From assembly GCF_012911015.1 (NCBI RefSeq), contig NZ_WVVV01000006.1, forward strand, positions 88,830 to 152,829: a DNA stretch of 64,000 nucleotides, written 5' to 3'. This stretch comes from Chelativorans sp. ZYF759 (lineage in GTDB: Bacteria; Pseudomonadota; Alphaproteobacteria; Rhizobiales; Rhizobiaceae). The position numbers and the translations under genes were made by a program. Under the pieces are notes generated by a model that saw nothing but the letters and a program-made list of their open reading frames with translations, was not told the origin of the DNA and ran no database searches. Within the stretch, counting starts at the first letter, position 1; the number at the start of each line of letters is the position of its first letter. Positions 7,561 to 15,081 of the stretch are shown here, piece by piece.

Positions 7561-8797
7561 CGTCATCTCCTGCGGGAGGTTGGGTCTGGTTGGGCTGGCT
7601 ACCAAGAGGCACCGTCGCGCCCTGGACCAGCAGCTTGTCGCCCTCGGGATCGTCGGGAAGGTTTTCGCGCCGGCGCACCTCGTTGGGCTTGAGAATCGCG
7701 TTCTGGATGCCCTTGGCGTAACCCTCCATTCGCGCTTTGAAATCGCCGCGCAGAAGGCCGTCGACGTTCATCTCGGCGTACTGGCGATTGTTGTTCCGCC
7801 CGAAGAGCTTCAGGTTCAATTCCTGCTCGAATTGCTCCACCCATCGCTTGATGGTGTGTTTGACCAGATGCAGATCCTGCTGCTCAGTGTTGGAAAAGGT
7901 GCCGTGCGTCAGGTCCTGGAGGAACACGGGCGGCAGGGAGTAGATGCGCGCGATCTGCTCGATGATAAAGCGCTGCAGCTCGACGAGTTGCGACTTCTCC
8001 GGATCGACGCCAAGCTGTTTGATGTCATGGCCAGGCGGGAGCGAAAGCGCCAGGCGATTTTCCTTCGCAGCCTTCTGGACGGCCGCAGCCAGATCATCCG
8101 CAGATCGCTGCAGTGCTCCCGCCGACTGGAACGGGCCGGTAATCGCAAAGGGCGGCACACCGCCGTTCTGAAAGAATTTCGATCCGTACCTGGTGACGGC
8201 CTGCGCCAGACCGACCACGTCCTTGTTCGTCAGGATTGGCGAGCGGTGCCCCAGCATGTCCCGCTTGAGCATGAACGGGATGTCGATGACTTCGCTCGCT
8301 TCGTAGACAACCTTCCGTGACTGTCCGTCGCGGTATTCGTAGACCTTCTGGCCATTCTTCCGCTTGACGGTCACACCGCCCGGATCGAGCGGCCACAGGT
8401 TCATGGGCTTGCCGGTCGCGTTCCGCTCGATGAACGTGACACCACGTCCCTCGGTGAAGACCTGTCCGAACATATAGATCCGCCAGTCGAAGGACGACAT
8501 GCCAGGATTGACGGCATCGTGCAGCACGGTGGCGAGGCCGCCACTGGCCCGCTCCCTCCCGCTGCTGGTCCGCTTGTAGAGGTGGAGCGGCAAGCCAGCG
8601 AGCGTGCCGGGAAGAAAGTTCGCGGCCGCCCACACGGCTGGAACGCCAAGCGCGCTGTCGATCGTCACCGTCTCCCCGGAAGCCGACATGGCGTCGAGAC
8701 CGAGGAAGGCGACTATGTTCGGCGAGGAGATCGGCACGCTCGGGTTTTCGACGGAAGACCGCTCTTCCCTTCCAAGCAACCTGTTCATAAAGCCCAT
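7550..8797 (-). CDS. Phage portal protein
   Basis: A 415-residue HK97-type portal. The start MGFMNRLLGREERSS is followed by SALGVPAVWAAANFLPGTLA, the ring-forming alpha/beta core with HRSPILTNKDVVGLAQAVTR, and the IARIYSLPPVFLQDLTHGTF and SNTEQQDLHLVKHTI segments typical of the family. The C-terminus is acidic (PAGDDDDA). The portal forms the dodecameric DNA channel at one capsid vertex and binds terminase. The start at 8797 overlaps the large terminase stop (TGATG), which fixes it. Confidence 0.93.
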   Translation of the reverse strand: MGFMNRLLGREERSSVENPSVPISSPNIVAFLGLDAMSASGETVTIDSALGVPAVWAAANFLPGTLAGLPLHLYKRTSSGRERASGGLATVLHDAVNPGMSSFDWRIYMFGQVFTEGRGVTFIERNATGKPMNLWPLDPGGVTVKRKNGQKVYEYRDGQSRKVVYEASEVIDIPFMLKRDMLGHRSPILTNKDVVGLAQAVTRYGSKFFQNGGVPPFAITGPFQSAGALQRSADDLAAAVQKAAKENRLALSLPPGHDIKQLGVDPEKSQLVELQRFIIEQIARIYSLPPVFLQDLTHGTFSNTEQQDLHLVKHTIKRWVEQFEQELNLKLFGRNNNRQYAEMNVDGLLRGDFKARMEGYAKGIQNAILKPNEVRRRENLPDDPEGDKLLVQGATVPLGSQPNQTQPPAGDDDDA

Positions 8798-10614
8798 CAG
8801 GCTGCCTCGTATTTGTAGTCGGGATCGTCCCATGGTGACGATGGAGATGCCGGCACCAGATCGGCATTGGAGGCGCCTACGGCCTGAGCGATCGAGACCA
8901 TGCCGTCGATCCTTCCCCGGCTGCGCTTCTTGTCGAAGGCCCGGTTGTTCATTGCATCGGAGGTGATCGCCGCGTTGGCGGCGCACATCGTGGTCACCGG
9001 GCTCGCCTCAATCGTGATGTTCCCTGCCAGGATTACGTCTTCCAGTTGCTCAACCGAGCGAGGCATGCACAAGGCGCGATCCTGGAAGACCACCCGCGTG
9101 CCCTGGCCATGGCTGACCAGCATCAGGCCTTCGCCGGTCGGCTTGTCCGGCCCCTCGAACTTCCACACATCGAAGCCAATCCGGCCACAGGCGTCGATGA
9201 AGTCGCCGATCTTGGCGGGGTCGAACGTCAGGAACTGAACATTGTGCTCTCCGCTGATCGCCTGCACCTTGGCCGCGACGAACTCGTAATCGATCGTCGC
9301 GCCGGGAACGGCCTCAATCACCCCTTTCTCTGCCCAATCGGCATAGGGTGCGTTGTCGTCACGCGAGCGATCGTGAATGCCCGTCTTCGTGGTGAAGTAC
9401 CAAGTCTTGACGTACAGATGCCCGTCCTTGCGCCAGCACGCAGACAGCGCCGTGAGATCGTTCTTCTTCGACAGATCCAGCGACAGCCAGCATGGGCTGC
9501 CCTTCAACTCGGCGTCGTTCACCTCGCCCTGAACTGAATTCCAGGCCTCCTCCGAGATCCAGAAGCCTTCGGTTCCCACCGGGATGCCAAAATAGAGCCG
9601 CTTGGTAGACAGTGCTTCAGTCAACATCAGCTTGGCTGTGATGACCCGCTTCCGGATATTGTCGATCGGATAGGTGACGCCGAGCGCGGGTAGAGCCTTC
9701 TGCCAGCACGCCTCATCATCGAAGACGGTGTCGTAGTCCGCCTTGTCCACCCGCGCGATGAAGCCGAACAGGCTGTCATCTTCGGCCTGACCGCTCACCA
9801 CCTTCTGAAAGAGCTCGGAATACTCCGTCCCGACGATCTGGTTTGACGCTGGCGTGTTGGTCCCCAGGATCATGAGCGGGTCGCCGCTCATCTTGTCGAT
9901 CGCCGCCTTCCAAATCTGTAGCGGATAGGACGATTTGAATTCGTGGATCTCGTCAGCCAGAACCGCATAGGGGCGCGGACCAGATATCGAATCCACGCTT
10001 GCCATGGATTGAAACTTCGATCCGGTCTCCCGGTGCTCGATCTTCCATGCATTGTCCCCCACGCCGCGAATGATGACCGTGCCCCGCGCCTCCAGCGTGT
10101 CGCCTTCGTCACAGTCGGGAATGGTCGACCGGCACATGGCAACAGCGTCCTTGAACAAGACGTTCGCCTGATCTTTGTCGCCTGCAATGGCATAGACCTC
10201 CGAACGTTCCTTGCCGTCGAAGCCCATCATGTCGACGCCCATGCCGGCCATGAGCGGCGACTTTGCCTGCCCCTTTCCTGTCTCCAGCCATGCCATGCGG
10301 AACCGACGCAGCCCGTCCGACCGTCTCCAGCCGTGAAGCGATGCCACCGTGAAGCCGTGCCACGGCAGCAGGTGGAAGGGCTGGCCCGCCGCCGTGCCTT
10401 CCGTCACTGTCAGGACAGCCGGGAAGAACCCACATTTGTGTTTCGCGTGATCCGCGTCATAGGTCAGGCCCCGCGCCGACCCGGTGTCCAAATCCCTCAG
10501 ATGCCGCTTGCACGCTTCCTTGACCAAACCACCGGCAACCACCTTCCCGTCGAGGACATCGCAGGCATAGGTCGTCGCCGGGTCATTTGCTGCCGGTCTT
10601 GCCGAGATACGCAT
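8797..10614 (-). CDS. Terminase large subunit (Terminase_1 family)
   Basis: A 605-residue packaging motor. The ATPase half has a Walker A variant (LETGKGQAKSPL, about residue 110) and Walker B with catalytic acid (YAVLADEIHEF, about residue 219). The nuclease half starts around LSLDLSKKNDLTALS (residue 375 on), whose first Asp is a metal ligand in this family. It cuts concatemers and drives DNA into the prohead. It overlaps the small subunit gene by 32 bases and the portal gene by one. Confidence 0.93.
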   Translation of the reverse strand: MRISARPAANDPATTYACDVLDGKVVAGGLVKEACKRHLRDLDTGSARGLTYDADHAKHKCGFFPAVLTVTEGTAAGQPFHLLPWHGFTVASLHGWRRSDGLRRFRMAWLETGKGQAKSPLMAGMGVDMMGFDGKERSEVYAIAGDKDQANVLFKDAVAMCRSTIPDCDEGDTLEARGTVIIRGVGDNAWKIEHRETGSKFQSMASVDSISGPRPYAVLADEIHEFKSSYPLQIWKAAIDKMSGDPLMILGTNTPASNQIVGTEYSELFQKVVSGQAEDDSLFGFIARVDKADYDTVFDDEACWQKALPALGVTYPIDNIRKRVITAKLMLTEALSTKRLYFGIPVGTEGFWISEEAWNSVQGEVNDAELKGSPCWLSLDLSKKNDLTALSACWRKDGHLYVKTWYFTTKTGIHDRSRDDNAPYADWAEKGVIEAVPGATIDYEFVAAKVQAISGEHNVQFLTFDPAKIGDFIDACGRIGFDVWKFEGPDKPTGEGLMLVSHGQGTRVVFQDRALCMPRSVEQLEDVILAGNITIEASPVTTMCAANAAITSDAMNNRAFDKKRSRGRIDGMVSIAQAVGASNADLVPASPSSPWDDPDYKYEAA

Positions 10615-11020
10615 CCGCCGCCCGTTCTCGCTTGACCTTGCGTTCAGCTTTCGTCACCGCACCACGGCGACGCGGCGACAGTCCCAACTCGCCTTCAAGG
10701 GCCGTGGCGTCGGATCCTGCTTCCCGCAGTGCCGTGAAGTAGGGGCTAACCCTGGCGATCGATTTCGGATTCCCGCGCTTGGGCTTCATGACGACGCCCT
10801 GCTCAGCAACTTCCCGATACATGCGATCGAACATCACGTAGGCGCAGACGAGCCGCTGGATCGAGTGCCCGTTGGCCGCGGCAAGCAACTGTCGTTCCCT
10901 CAGCTCGATCGTGATGACGCGCCAATGCTCCTGCGCAGCTGCAATCTCAAGCACGTCCGAAAACAGCGAGGGCCAATCCGGCTCCGCAACGATCGCGCCG
11001 GTCCCTTCAATCACATCCAT
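10583..11020 (-). CDS. Terminase small subunit, P27 family
   Basis: A 145-residue protein. Helices at residues 12-60 (DWPSLFSDVLEIAAAQEHWR) and the segment PKRGNPKSIARVSPYFTALR match P27-type small terminases, followed by GELGLSPRRRGAVTKAERK, the HTH-like C-terminal part. It recognises packaging-site DNA. It directly precedes the large subunit with an overlap, the normal arrangement. It appears to begin the late operon, although the promoter is not obvious in the 126 bases upstream. Confidence 0.85.
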   Translation of the reverse strand: MDVIEGTGAIVAEPDWPSLFSDVLEIAAAQEHWRVITIELRERQLLAAANGHSIQRLVCAYVMFDRMYREVAEQGVVMKPKRGNPKSIARVSPYFTALREAGSDATALEGELGLSPRRRGAVTKAERKVKRERAADAYLGKTGSK

Positions 11021-11146
11021 GACACCTCATCCCTTCGGGATGGCCTCAACTTTTTGTTCTGAAACTGGTCTCGGTGAATTCGGAGGTGGGGGTCGGGTTG
11101 CCGGCGCGATCGAAAAAGGGATTGCGGCCGCCCCTACCTGATGAGG

Positions 11147-11638
11147 CTAAAAGGATGTAGATCCGCCACGAGATCGTGCGTCGATTTCCTCAGCGAGCCG
11201 CTGGCTTTGGACCCGCGAAAGCTCATACGGTAGCGCAAGAGACGCTATAAAACCGAACGATGCAAAGAACGTGTATACGTAATAAAGCCAATAAAAACTA
11301 TCCGCTTTCTCGCTTTTAACAATCTCACATATTACAAGAAGGCCAAGAGTGCAAAGGTACAAAAGAAATAGATGATTAAACTTTTGCAGATTTGCTTGAA
11401 TTGACTTCGCGCTCTCCCAACCCACTCGCACGCCTCCAGGTAGAAGCATACTCGGATCCCCAATAATTGCGATTACCGCAAATAGTGCAGCAGCTAAAAT
11501 CGAGAAAATTACAGCTATATATTCCGAAGGCTTTTCCGACAGGCGCAGCGGCTCAGCCAGAAAATAGGAAGCTCCAGCCGAAATTAATATCACAGCTATC
11601 GCGAAAGCCAGACGTTCGACTGATACGCTTTGTTTCAA
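11147..11638 (-). CDS. Four-helix membrane protein, RexB-like candidate
   Basis: A 163-residue protein with four predicted membrane helices at about residues 9-28, 38-60, 87-107 and 115-137 and a charged cytosolic tail (LSRVQSQRLAEEIDARSRGG). Size, topology and position behind a 300-residue soluble partner recall lambda RexB (144 residues, four helices), the membrane effector of phage exclusion. It overlaps the upstream gene by four bases (ATGA). Base composition is clearly poorer in GC than the flanking phage genes, pointing to separate acquisition. RexB homology is from pattern memory, not a search; another effector or transporter fragment is possible. Confidence 0.5.
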   Translation of the reverse strand: MKQSVSVERLAFAIAVILISAGASYFLAEPLRLSEKPSEYIAVIFSILAAALFAVIAIIGDPSMLLPGGVRVGWESAKSIQANLQKFNHLFLLYLCTLGLLVICEIVKSEKADSFYWLYYVYTFFASFGFIASLALPYELSRVQSQRLAEEIDARSRGGSTSF

Positions 11639-12549
11639 GTTATCACTCCGGCATTCTGTAGTTCACCGAATATGCGCTGCAGGGACTGACGTACTTGAGG
11701 CTGATTGAGCACGCGCTTATTGCCGTCGACCCGGTAATCGCGCTGCACGGTCATCTTGTCGCGGGTCAAACGCAGCCCATCTTTGGTAAGGATTGTAAAC
11801 TCATCACTGTGGTTGGCGACGACTGACCTAGCCACCTTTGACAGCACGCTCGCCACTTGCGGATGGCTCCAGTCGCGGCCTGGGCGAAGTGTCAGCCTGC
11901 CTTCTACCATGGCAGCCGCTTCGAGTTCCTGTCGTGTTGGCGTAGTTCCCACCAGCGATCTTAAATGATCTACGAACCCCATCCTCGGCAAATTGCCGCC
12001 ACTCACAAGGCGCTCAAGCGTGGATCGGAAATCGCCGAGCCCCAGATCTATCTCCTCAATTCCCCGCTGAAAAGCGCGTCGGTAGGCCGCTTGATCCAGT
12101 ATTGCGCGAAGCCCAAATTGGGTTGGGGCCTGGGCTCCAATCAGCGATTCCAAAAAACCTGCGAACAGCATGTAAATGGACGCATCGCGCAGAGGCGTGT
12201 TGTGCGTCGTCCAAATGACGTGGTTACCTTGAACGTGGCAAAAGACTTGGGAAATGATGTACTCGCGCCCGGCCGGCGGCGGTTCTTCATTAGCATTCGC
12301 CTGTCGGGCTCGCGTCAGGGTACTAATAACCGCAGCACCAGCGCCTTGTTCATAAACGACTAAATGAAGAAATACCGAACCTGCCACTGAATTCGCCACG
12401 GCCACAAGGCACTGTTCGTCGTCATTCACGTCGAAGGCGTGAAGTGTTTGCGCAGGTATGGCAGCTATCGCCCGTCCGAGCGCGCTCTGGAGTGTGGTAC
12501 CCCGGCTCTGAAGCCAAACAGCGCGGCGATAATGACCGACCTTTTTCAC
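11635..12549 (-). CDS. Soluble partner of membrane protein, RexA-like candidate
   Basis: This 304-residue protein starts at a GTG (MKKVGHYRRAVWLQSRGTTL) preceded by GGGGGGA. The N-terminal third alternates strands and helices and ends in a segment (SQVFCHVQGNHVIWTTHN) whose spacing recalls lambda RexA, which also opens with a G-x-Y motif and has a similar strand pair near residue 100. RexA (279 residues) senses phage infection and activates RexB. There is no signal peptide or membrane segment. It sits between terminase and an HNH gene, not beside a cI gene, unlike lambda. No other family comes to mind. Confidence 0.45.
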   Translation of the reverse strand: MKKVGHYRRAVWLQSRGTTLQSALGRAIAAIPAQTLHAFDVNDDEQCLVAVANSVAGSVFLHLVVYEQGAGAAVISTLTRARQANANEEPPPAGREYIISQVFCHVQGNHVIWTTHNTPLRDASIYMLFAGFLESLIGAQAPTQFGLRAILDQAAYRRAFQRGIEEIDLGLGDFRSTLERLVSGGNLPRMGFVDHLRSLVGTTPTRQELEAAAMVEGRLTLRPGRDWSHPQVASVLSKVARSVVANHSDEFTILTKDGLRLTRDKMTVQRDYRVDGNKRVLNQPQVRQSLQRIFGELQNAGVIT

Positions 12550-12566
12550 AAAGTCCCCCCTATTCT

Positions 12567-12586
12567 GCTTTCGGTTACATGAAAGC
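12567..12586. promoter_or_regulatory. Inverted repeat upstream of the RexA-like gene
   Basis: Perfect 6-bp arms GCTTTC and GAAAGC separated by 8 bases, 18 bases before the GTG start of the RexA-like gene. It lies where an operator or a leader hairpin would act on the two-gene cassette. No clear -35/-10 pair is visible. A regulatory role is inferred. Confidence 0.3.
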
Positions 12587-12624
12587 GGGAAACCTGATCA
12601 GAGTCTAGCCAGCCGGAAGTCGCG

Positions 12625-12969
12625 TTATTCCAAATTCCAAGGATGTGCCGGATCAACCGGCCGTCCCTCCCCATCACATCCAACCTTATAGCCGCGCTCT
12701 TCCTCACGCTGGATGAGACCGTCGTGGCACGTCTTACAGACGCTCTCGACGTTCTCTAGGTCGAAGAACAGTTCCGCGTCGCCACGGTGCGCGATGCGGT
12801 GATTGACCGTCGCGGCGCGAGGGTGGTTGGGGCTGCCCGCTACCAGCATGCAGCCGCAGCGCTGGCAGGTGAATTTGTCGCGCCGGAGGGCCTGCTTTCG
12901 GAGGCCGTGGGGTCCGCGCCAGGCTGCCGAGTTGTAGAGATACGCGTGACTGGCGATGCGTCCTGTCAT
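12625..12969 (-). CDS. Phage HNH endonuclease
   Basis: A protein of about 114 residues with the HNH zinc-type fold: the CQRCGCMLV pair of cysteines, then VNHRIAHRGD supplying the catalytic His, then ENVESVCKTCHDGLIQREE with the second cysteine pair and final HNH His/Asn. HNH proteins beside terminase genes assist cos-site cleavage in many phages, which fits here. An in-frame ATG at 13053 would add 28 residues but would run into the region upstream of the divergent gene at 13057; neither start has a strong ribosome site. Confidence 0.85.
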   Translation of the reverse strand: MTGRIASHAYLYNSAAWRGPHGLRKQALRRDKFTCQRCGCMLVAGSPNHPRAATVNHRIAHRGDAELFFDLENVESVCKTCHDGLIQREEERGYKVGCDGEGRPVDPAHPWNLE

Positions 12970-13056
12970 CTGATCAAAACCGCCCAACGGGGTTGTCGAG
13001 CCGCTGCGATGGTGGTCAGGTCTGACAGGTTTGACCACGGAGAGCGGGGGCATCCG

Positions 13057-13455
13057 ATGAAGGTACTTAGAACTTCGCTAGTGGCGGCGGCAGCGGCATT
13101 CCTTGCTTTTGGTGCTGTGCCAAGCCTCGGCACTCAACCCGGCTTCGCTCAATCTTCTTTCACCTGCCCATGGGGCAAACGCGCGGCCTGTCTCGATTAT
13201 GGTGACAAGGTCGTCGACAGCAACTCGACCTGCTTCAACCATTTCACGTGCAACTTTCGTGGCTTCGTGTGCAAATCGACGCTTGAAGAGTTGGCAGACG
13301 AATGCGAGCGGCTGAGGGGCCAGTACAATGACTTGGTTCGGCGCTTTAACAACCTGCAATCCGAGTTCGACGATGCAGAGCGGAAGATCAGGCAGATCCG
13401 GTCTTGCGTGGACGGGGCGTACGATCTGGATGATGCGAAGGTCTGCCTCTGGTGA
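13057..13455 (+). CDS. Rightward exported cysteine-rich coiled-coil protein
   Basis: A 132-residue protein, divergent from the HNH gene. Residues 1-31 form a clear signal peptide (MKVLRTSLVAAAAAFLAFGA, cleavage near GFAQS). The mature part has eight cysteines, mostly in the first half and at the very end, and a predicted coiled coil at residues 74-112 (ERLRGQYNDLVRRFNNLQSE). GGGGG sits 6-7 bases before the ATG. Orientation, export and isolation from the phage operons mark it as cargo. The disulphide-rich design suggests periplasm or outer surface; I do not recognise the family. Confidence 0.7.
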   Translation: MKVLRTSLVAAAAAFLAFGAVPSLGTQPGFAQSSFTCPWGKRAACLDYGDKVVDSNSTCFNHFTCNFRGFVCKSTLEELADECERLRGQYNDLVRRFNNLQSEFDDAERKIRQIRSCVDGAYDLDDAKVCLW

Positions 13456-13613
13456 CCAGTGGACGGACATAAACCTCCGCAGCGCGGAGTGGTGAACCTC
13501 TCCGCCGGGCGCCGGGACGTATCCCCGTCGCGCCAAATCACCGAACTCAATATAGTTTCGGATGCGAAACGAAGTCAAGCCGCGGTAGTAGTTGTTTGCG
13601 CTGATTCTGTCCT

Positions 13614-13829
13614 TCAGGTCCGATTGGCGCGAATCACAGTTCTCTCATTCTTGCACAGACTGCATTGGCCCTGCCGCCGGTCGAAGTCCGAGGTGGTGCC
13701 GAGCGCGCCTGTAATTTGTGCAGCATGGGCATGCGAGTTAAAGCTCATGGCCTCACATAGGCATCTGTCGCAAACGGCATCTGGACGGAGCCCGGTGATG
13801 AAATCGTTCACTCGTTGTGCGACAAGCAT
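13614..13829 (-). CDS. Small zinc-ribbon-like protein
   Basis: A 71-residue protein with two Cys pairs: VCDRCLCEAM and QCSLCKNERTVIRA, 27-30 residues apart, the layout of a zinc ribbon or treble clef. The first helix (LVAQRVNDFITGLRPDA) precedes the knuckle. The start at 13829 is chosen because GGGAG lies 7-8 bases upstream; the longer frame has no ribosome site. Proteins of this form recur in alphaproteobacterial prophages and islands. DNA or RNA binding is likely but unproved. Confidence 0.6.
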   Translation of the reverse strand: MLVAQRVNDFITGLRPDAVCDRCLCEAMSFNSHAHAAQITGALGTTSDFDRRQGQCSLCKNERTVIRANRT

Positions 13830-13924
13830 CAAACTCTCCCATGCTTTTCCGATTAGCGTACAGAAATCTGTGCTCGGACGCGACAGCCGCCTCACCGACG
13901 GCGACATTTAGGCGAGATGGCTAC

Positions 13925-14491
13925 TCAAGCAGCCACGTCGAGGACGGCTTCACTATCCAATGGCATGGAGATGGTTCCGGCAATATCCAGCTTCTGGACC
14001 AACATCTGCAGCCGCGGATCCGACTTGGCATTCTTCCGCAGCTTCTTGCGGGCTTCTCTGGTTTGCCGATCGAACTCCACTTCGGTCTTCGCCTCGGCGG
14101 CGCGAACCAGCAGGATGTCTTCCAGGCGTAGAGGTAGTGGCTCCCCCTTTGGCGATGCCACGATGCCCAGAACACCGGGCGTTTCTCTCAGCACGCCCCA
14201 GTCTGGCTCTCGGACGAAGATGTAACCGACCATGAGTGCGAACCGGCGCACCTTCCAGAGGTGAGTATGGCGCCGGTCCCGGACCAACCGCTTCTCGGCC
14301 GGCATGTAGTGGTCAAAGCCAGCGTCCGTCAGCGCGCGTTCGATCGCTGAGACGTTCGGATCGAGGCTGGGGATGATCCTGTAACCTTTCCCGCGCGGCC
14401 GACCATCGCAGCCCAGAGAGGTGGACTGGACCACGTATTCACGTTTGGGTTTTTGGGAACCGGGCGCGGTGCGAACTGCATACCATGTCAT
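13925..14491 (-). CDS. NusG-like protein (NGN domain) of the prophage
   Basis: A 188-residue protein starting MTWYAVRTAPGSQKP. Residues 45-115 form a NusG N-terminal (NGN) domain: ALTDAGFDHYMPAEKR, then HLWKVRRFALMVGYIFV and ETPGVLGIVASPKGEPLPL. NGN domains bind the RNA polymerase clamp. There is no recognisable KOW domain; the C-terminus is a charged helix (REARKKLRKNAKS). It closes the early operon just before the late genes, so antitermination of late transcription is the natural guess, comparable to specialised NusG paralogues such as RfaH. Function is inferred. Confidence 0.75.
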   Translation of the reverse strand: MTWYAVRTAPGSQKPKREYVVQSTSLGCDGRPRGKGYRIIPSLDPNVSAIERALTDAGFDHYMPAEKRLVRDRRHTHLWKVRRFALMVGYIFVREPDWGVLRETPGVLGIVASPKGEPLPLRLEDILLVRAAEAKTEVEFDRQTREARKKLRKNAKSDPRLQMLVQKLDIAGTISMPLDSEAVLDVAA

Positions 14492-14498
14492 GCGGTGG

Positions 14499-14504
14499 AT
14501 TATA
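14499..14504 (-). promoter_or_regulatory. Consensus -10 hexamer directly before the NusG-like gene
   Basis: A perfect TATAAT read leftward ends 7 bases before the ATG at 14491, so transcription would start at or beside the start codon. It is preceded by an alternating CG tract (14505-14515). No -35 match stands out. If active it would give a leaderless or near-leaderless mRNA for the NusG-like protein alone. A second TATAAT lies at 14554-14559. Confidence 0.3.
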
Positions 14505-14563
14505 CGCGCGCGCGCAAACGATCTCTTGCGGAAACAATGGGTTGGAGTGGGTTATTATAGGAA

Positions 14564-14773
14564 TTAGCGCTGGCGTGTCCTGAAGAATTCGATCAGATCG
14601 GCCTCTACGACGCAGTAACGCCCGCCGATCTGCTTGATAGGACTGCATGGCGCCTTTGCCAGCTTGTCACGGACAAAATCGGCCGACGTTCCTATGCGCC
14701 GCCCGATTGCGGATGCCGTCCAAATGACGCGATGCGATACGGTGGGCTGGGTGTGATTTATCTCGAGGGTCAT
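14564..14773 (-). CDS. Small HTH DNA-binding protein (excisionase-like)
   Basis: A 69-residue protein with a winged-HTH core: VIWTASAIGRRIGTSADFVRD (helix-turn-helix, residues 17-37) and QIGGRYCVVEADLIEFFRTR (wing and final helix). The pattern matches excisionase/AlpA-type small regulators. The ATG shares its first base with the end of the preceding gene (TGATG-type overlap). It may act on integration/excision or on early transcription; its distance from the integrase leaves this open. Confidence 0.6.
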   Translation of the reverse strand: MTLEINHTQPTVSHRVIWTASAIGRRIGTSADFVRDKLAKAPCSPIKQIGGRYCVVEADLIEFFRTRQR

Positions 14774-15081
14774 CAGCCGACTTGCTCCAGTTCGCGCTGC
14801 AGCTGGGCGATCACCGCACGAACTGCGGTTTCCGACGATAGAACGACAAACACGTCCTCTTCCTCATCCCATGTTCTCTCGGCACGAATCACAACGCCGT
14901 TTGCCCGGTTACGGTAGACCGCAATGGCCCGCTGTTCTTGCACGATGATCTCCTCGCCATTCATCCAGTCCATCTTCCACGCGTCGTCATCAGGGACGGG
15001 CCCGCGGCGGGCGGGATCAATGACTTGAAGCATGTCCTGCTGAGCCTCCCTGCCGATAGCGGTGTCGGTAACCTTGCTCAT
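14773..15081 (-). CDS. Hypothetical early phage protein
   Basis: A 102-residue acidic protein with a beta-type middle (EEIIVQEQRAIAVYRNRANG, VVIRAERTWDEEEDVFVVLS) and a C-terminal helix (AVRAVIAQLQRELEQVG). It overlaps the RNase HI gene by four bases and the HTH gene by one, so all are translated as a unit. I recognise no family. Confidence 0.6.
   Translation of the reverse strand: MSKVTDTAIGREAQQDMLQVIDPARRGPVPDDDAWKMDWMNGEEIIVQEQRAIAVYRNRANGVVIRAERTWDEEEDVFVVLSSETAVRAVIAQLQRELEQVG

Noticed and set aside
11147-12549. Kiwa (KwaA/KwaB) as the identity of the membrane-soluble pair
   Set aside because: Kiwa also joins a four-helix protein with a 300-residue protein, but gene order is reversed and I see no DUF4868-like motifs, so the Rex comparison fits better.
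13459-13911. A 150-codon plus frame after the exported cysteine-rich protein
   Set aside because: The minus strand frame at 13614-13829 has a clear two-pair zinc motif and ribosome site; the plus frame lacks both.
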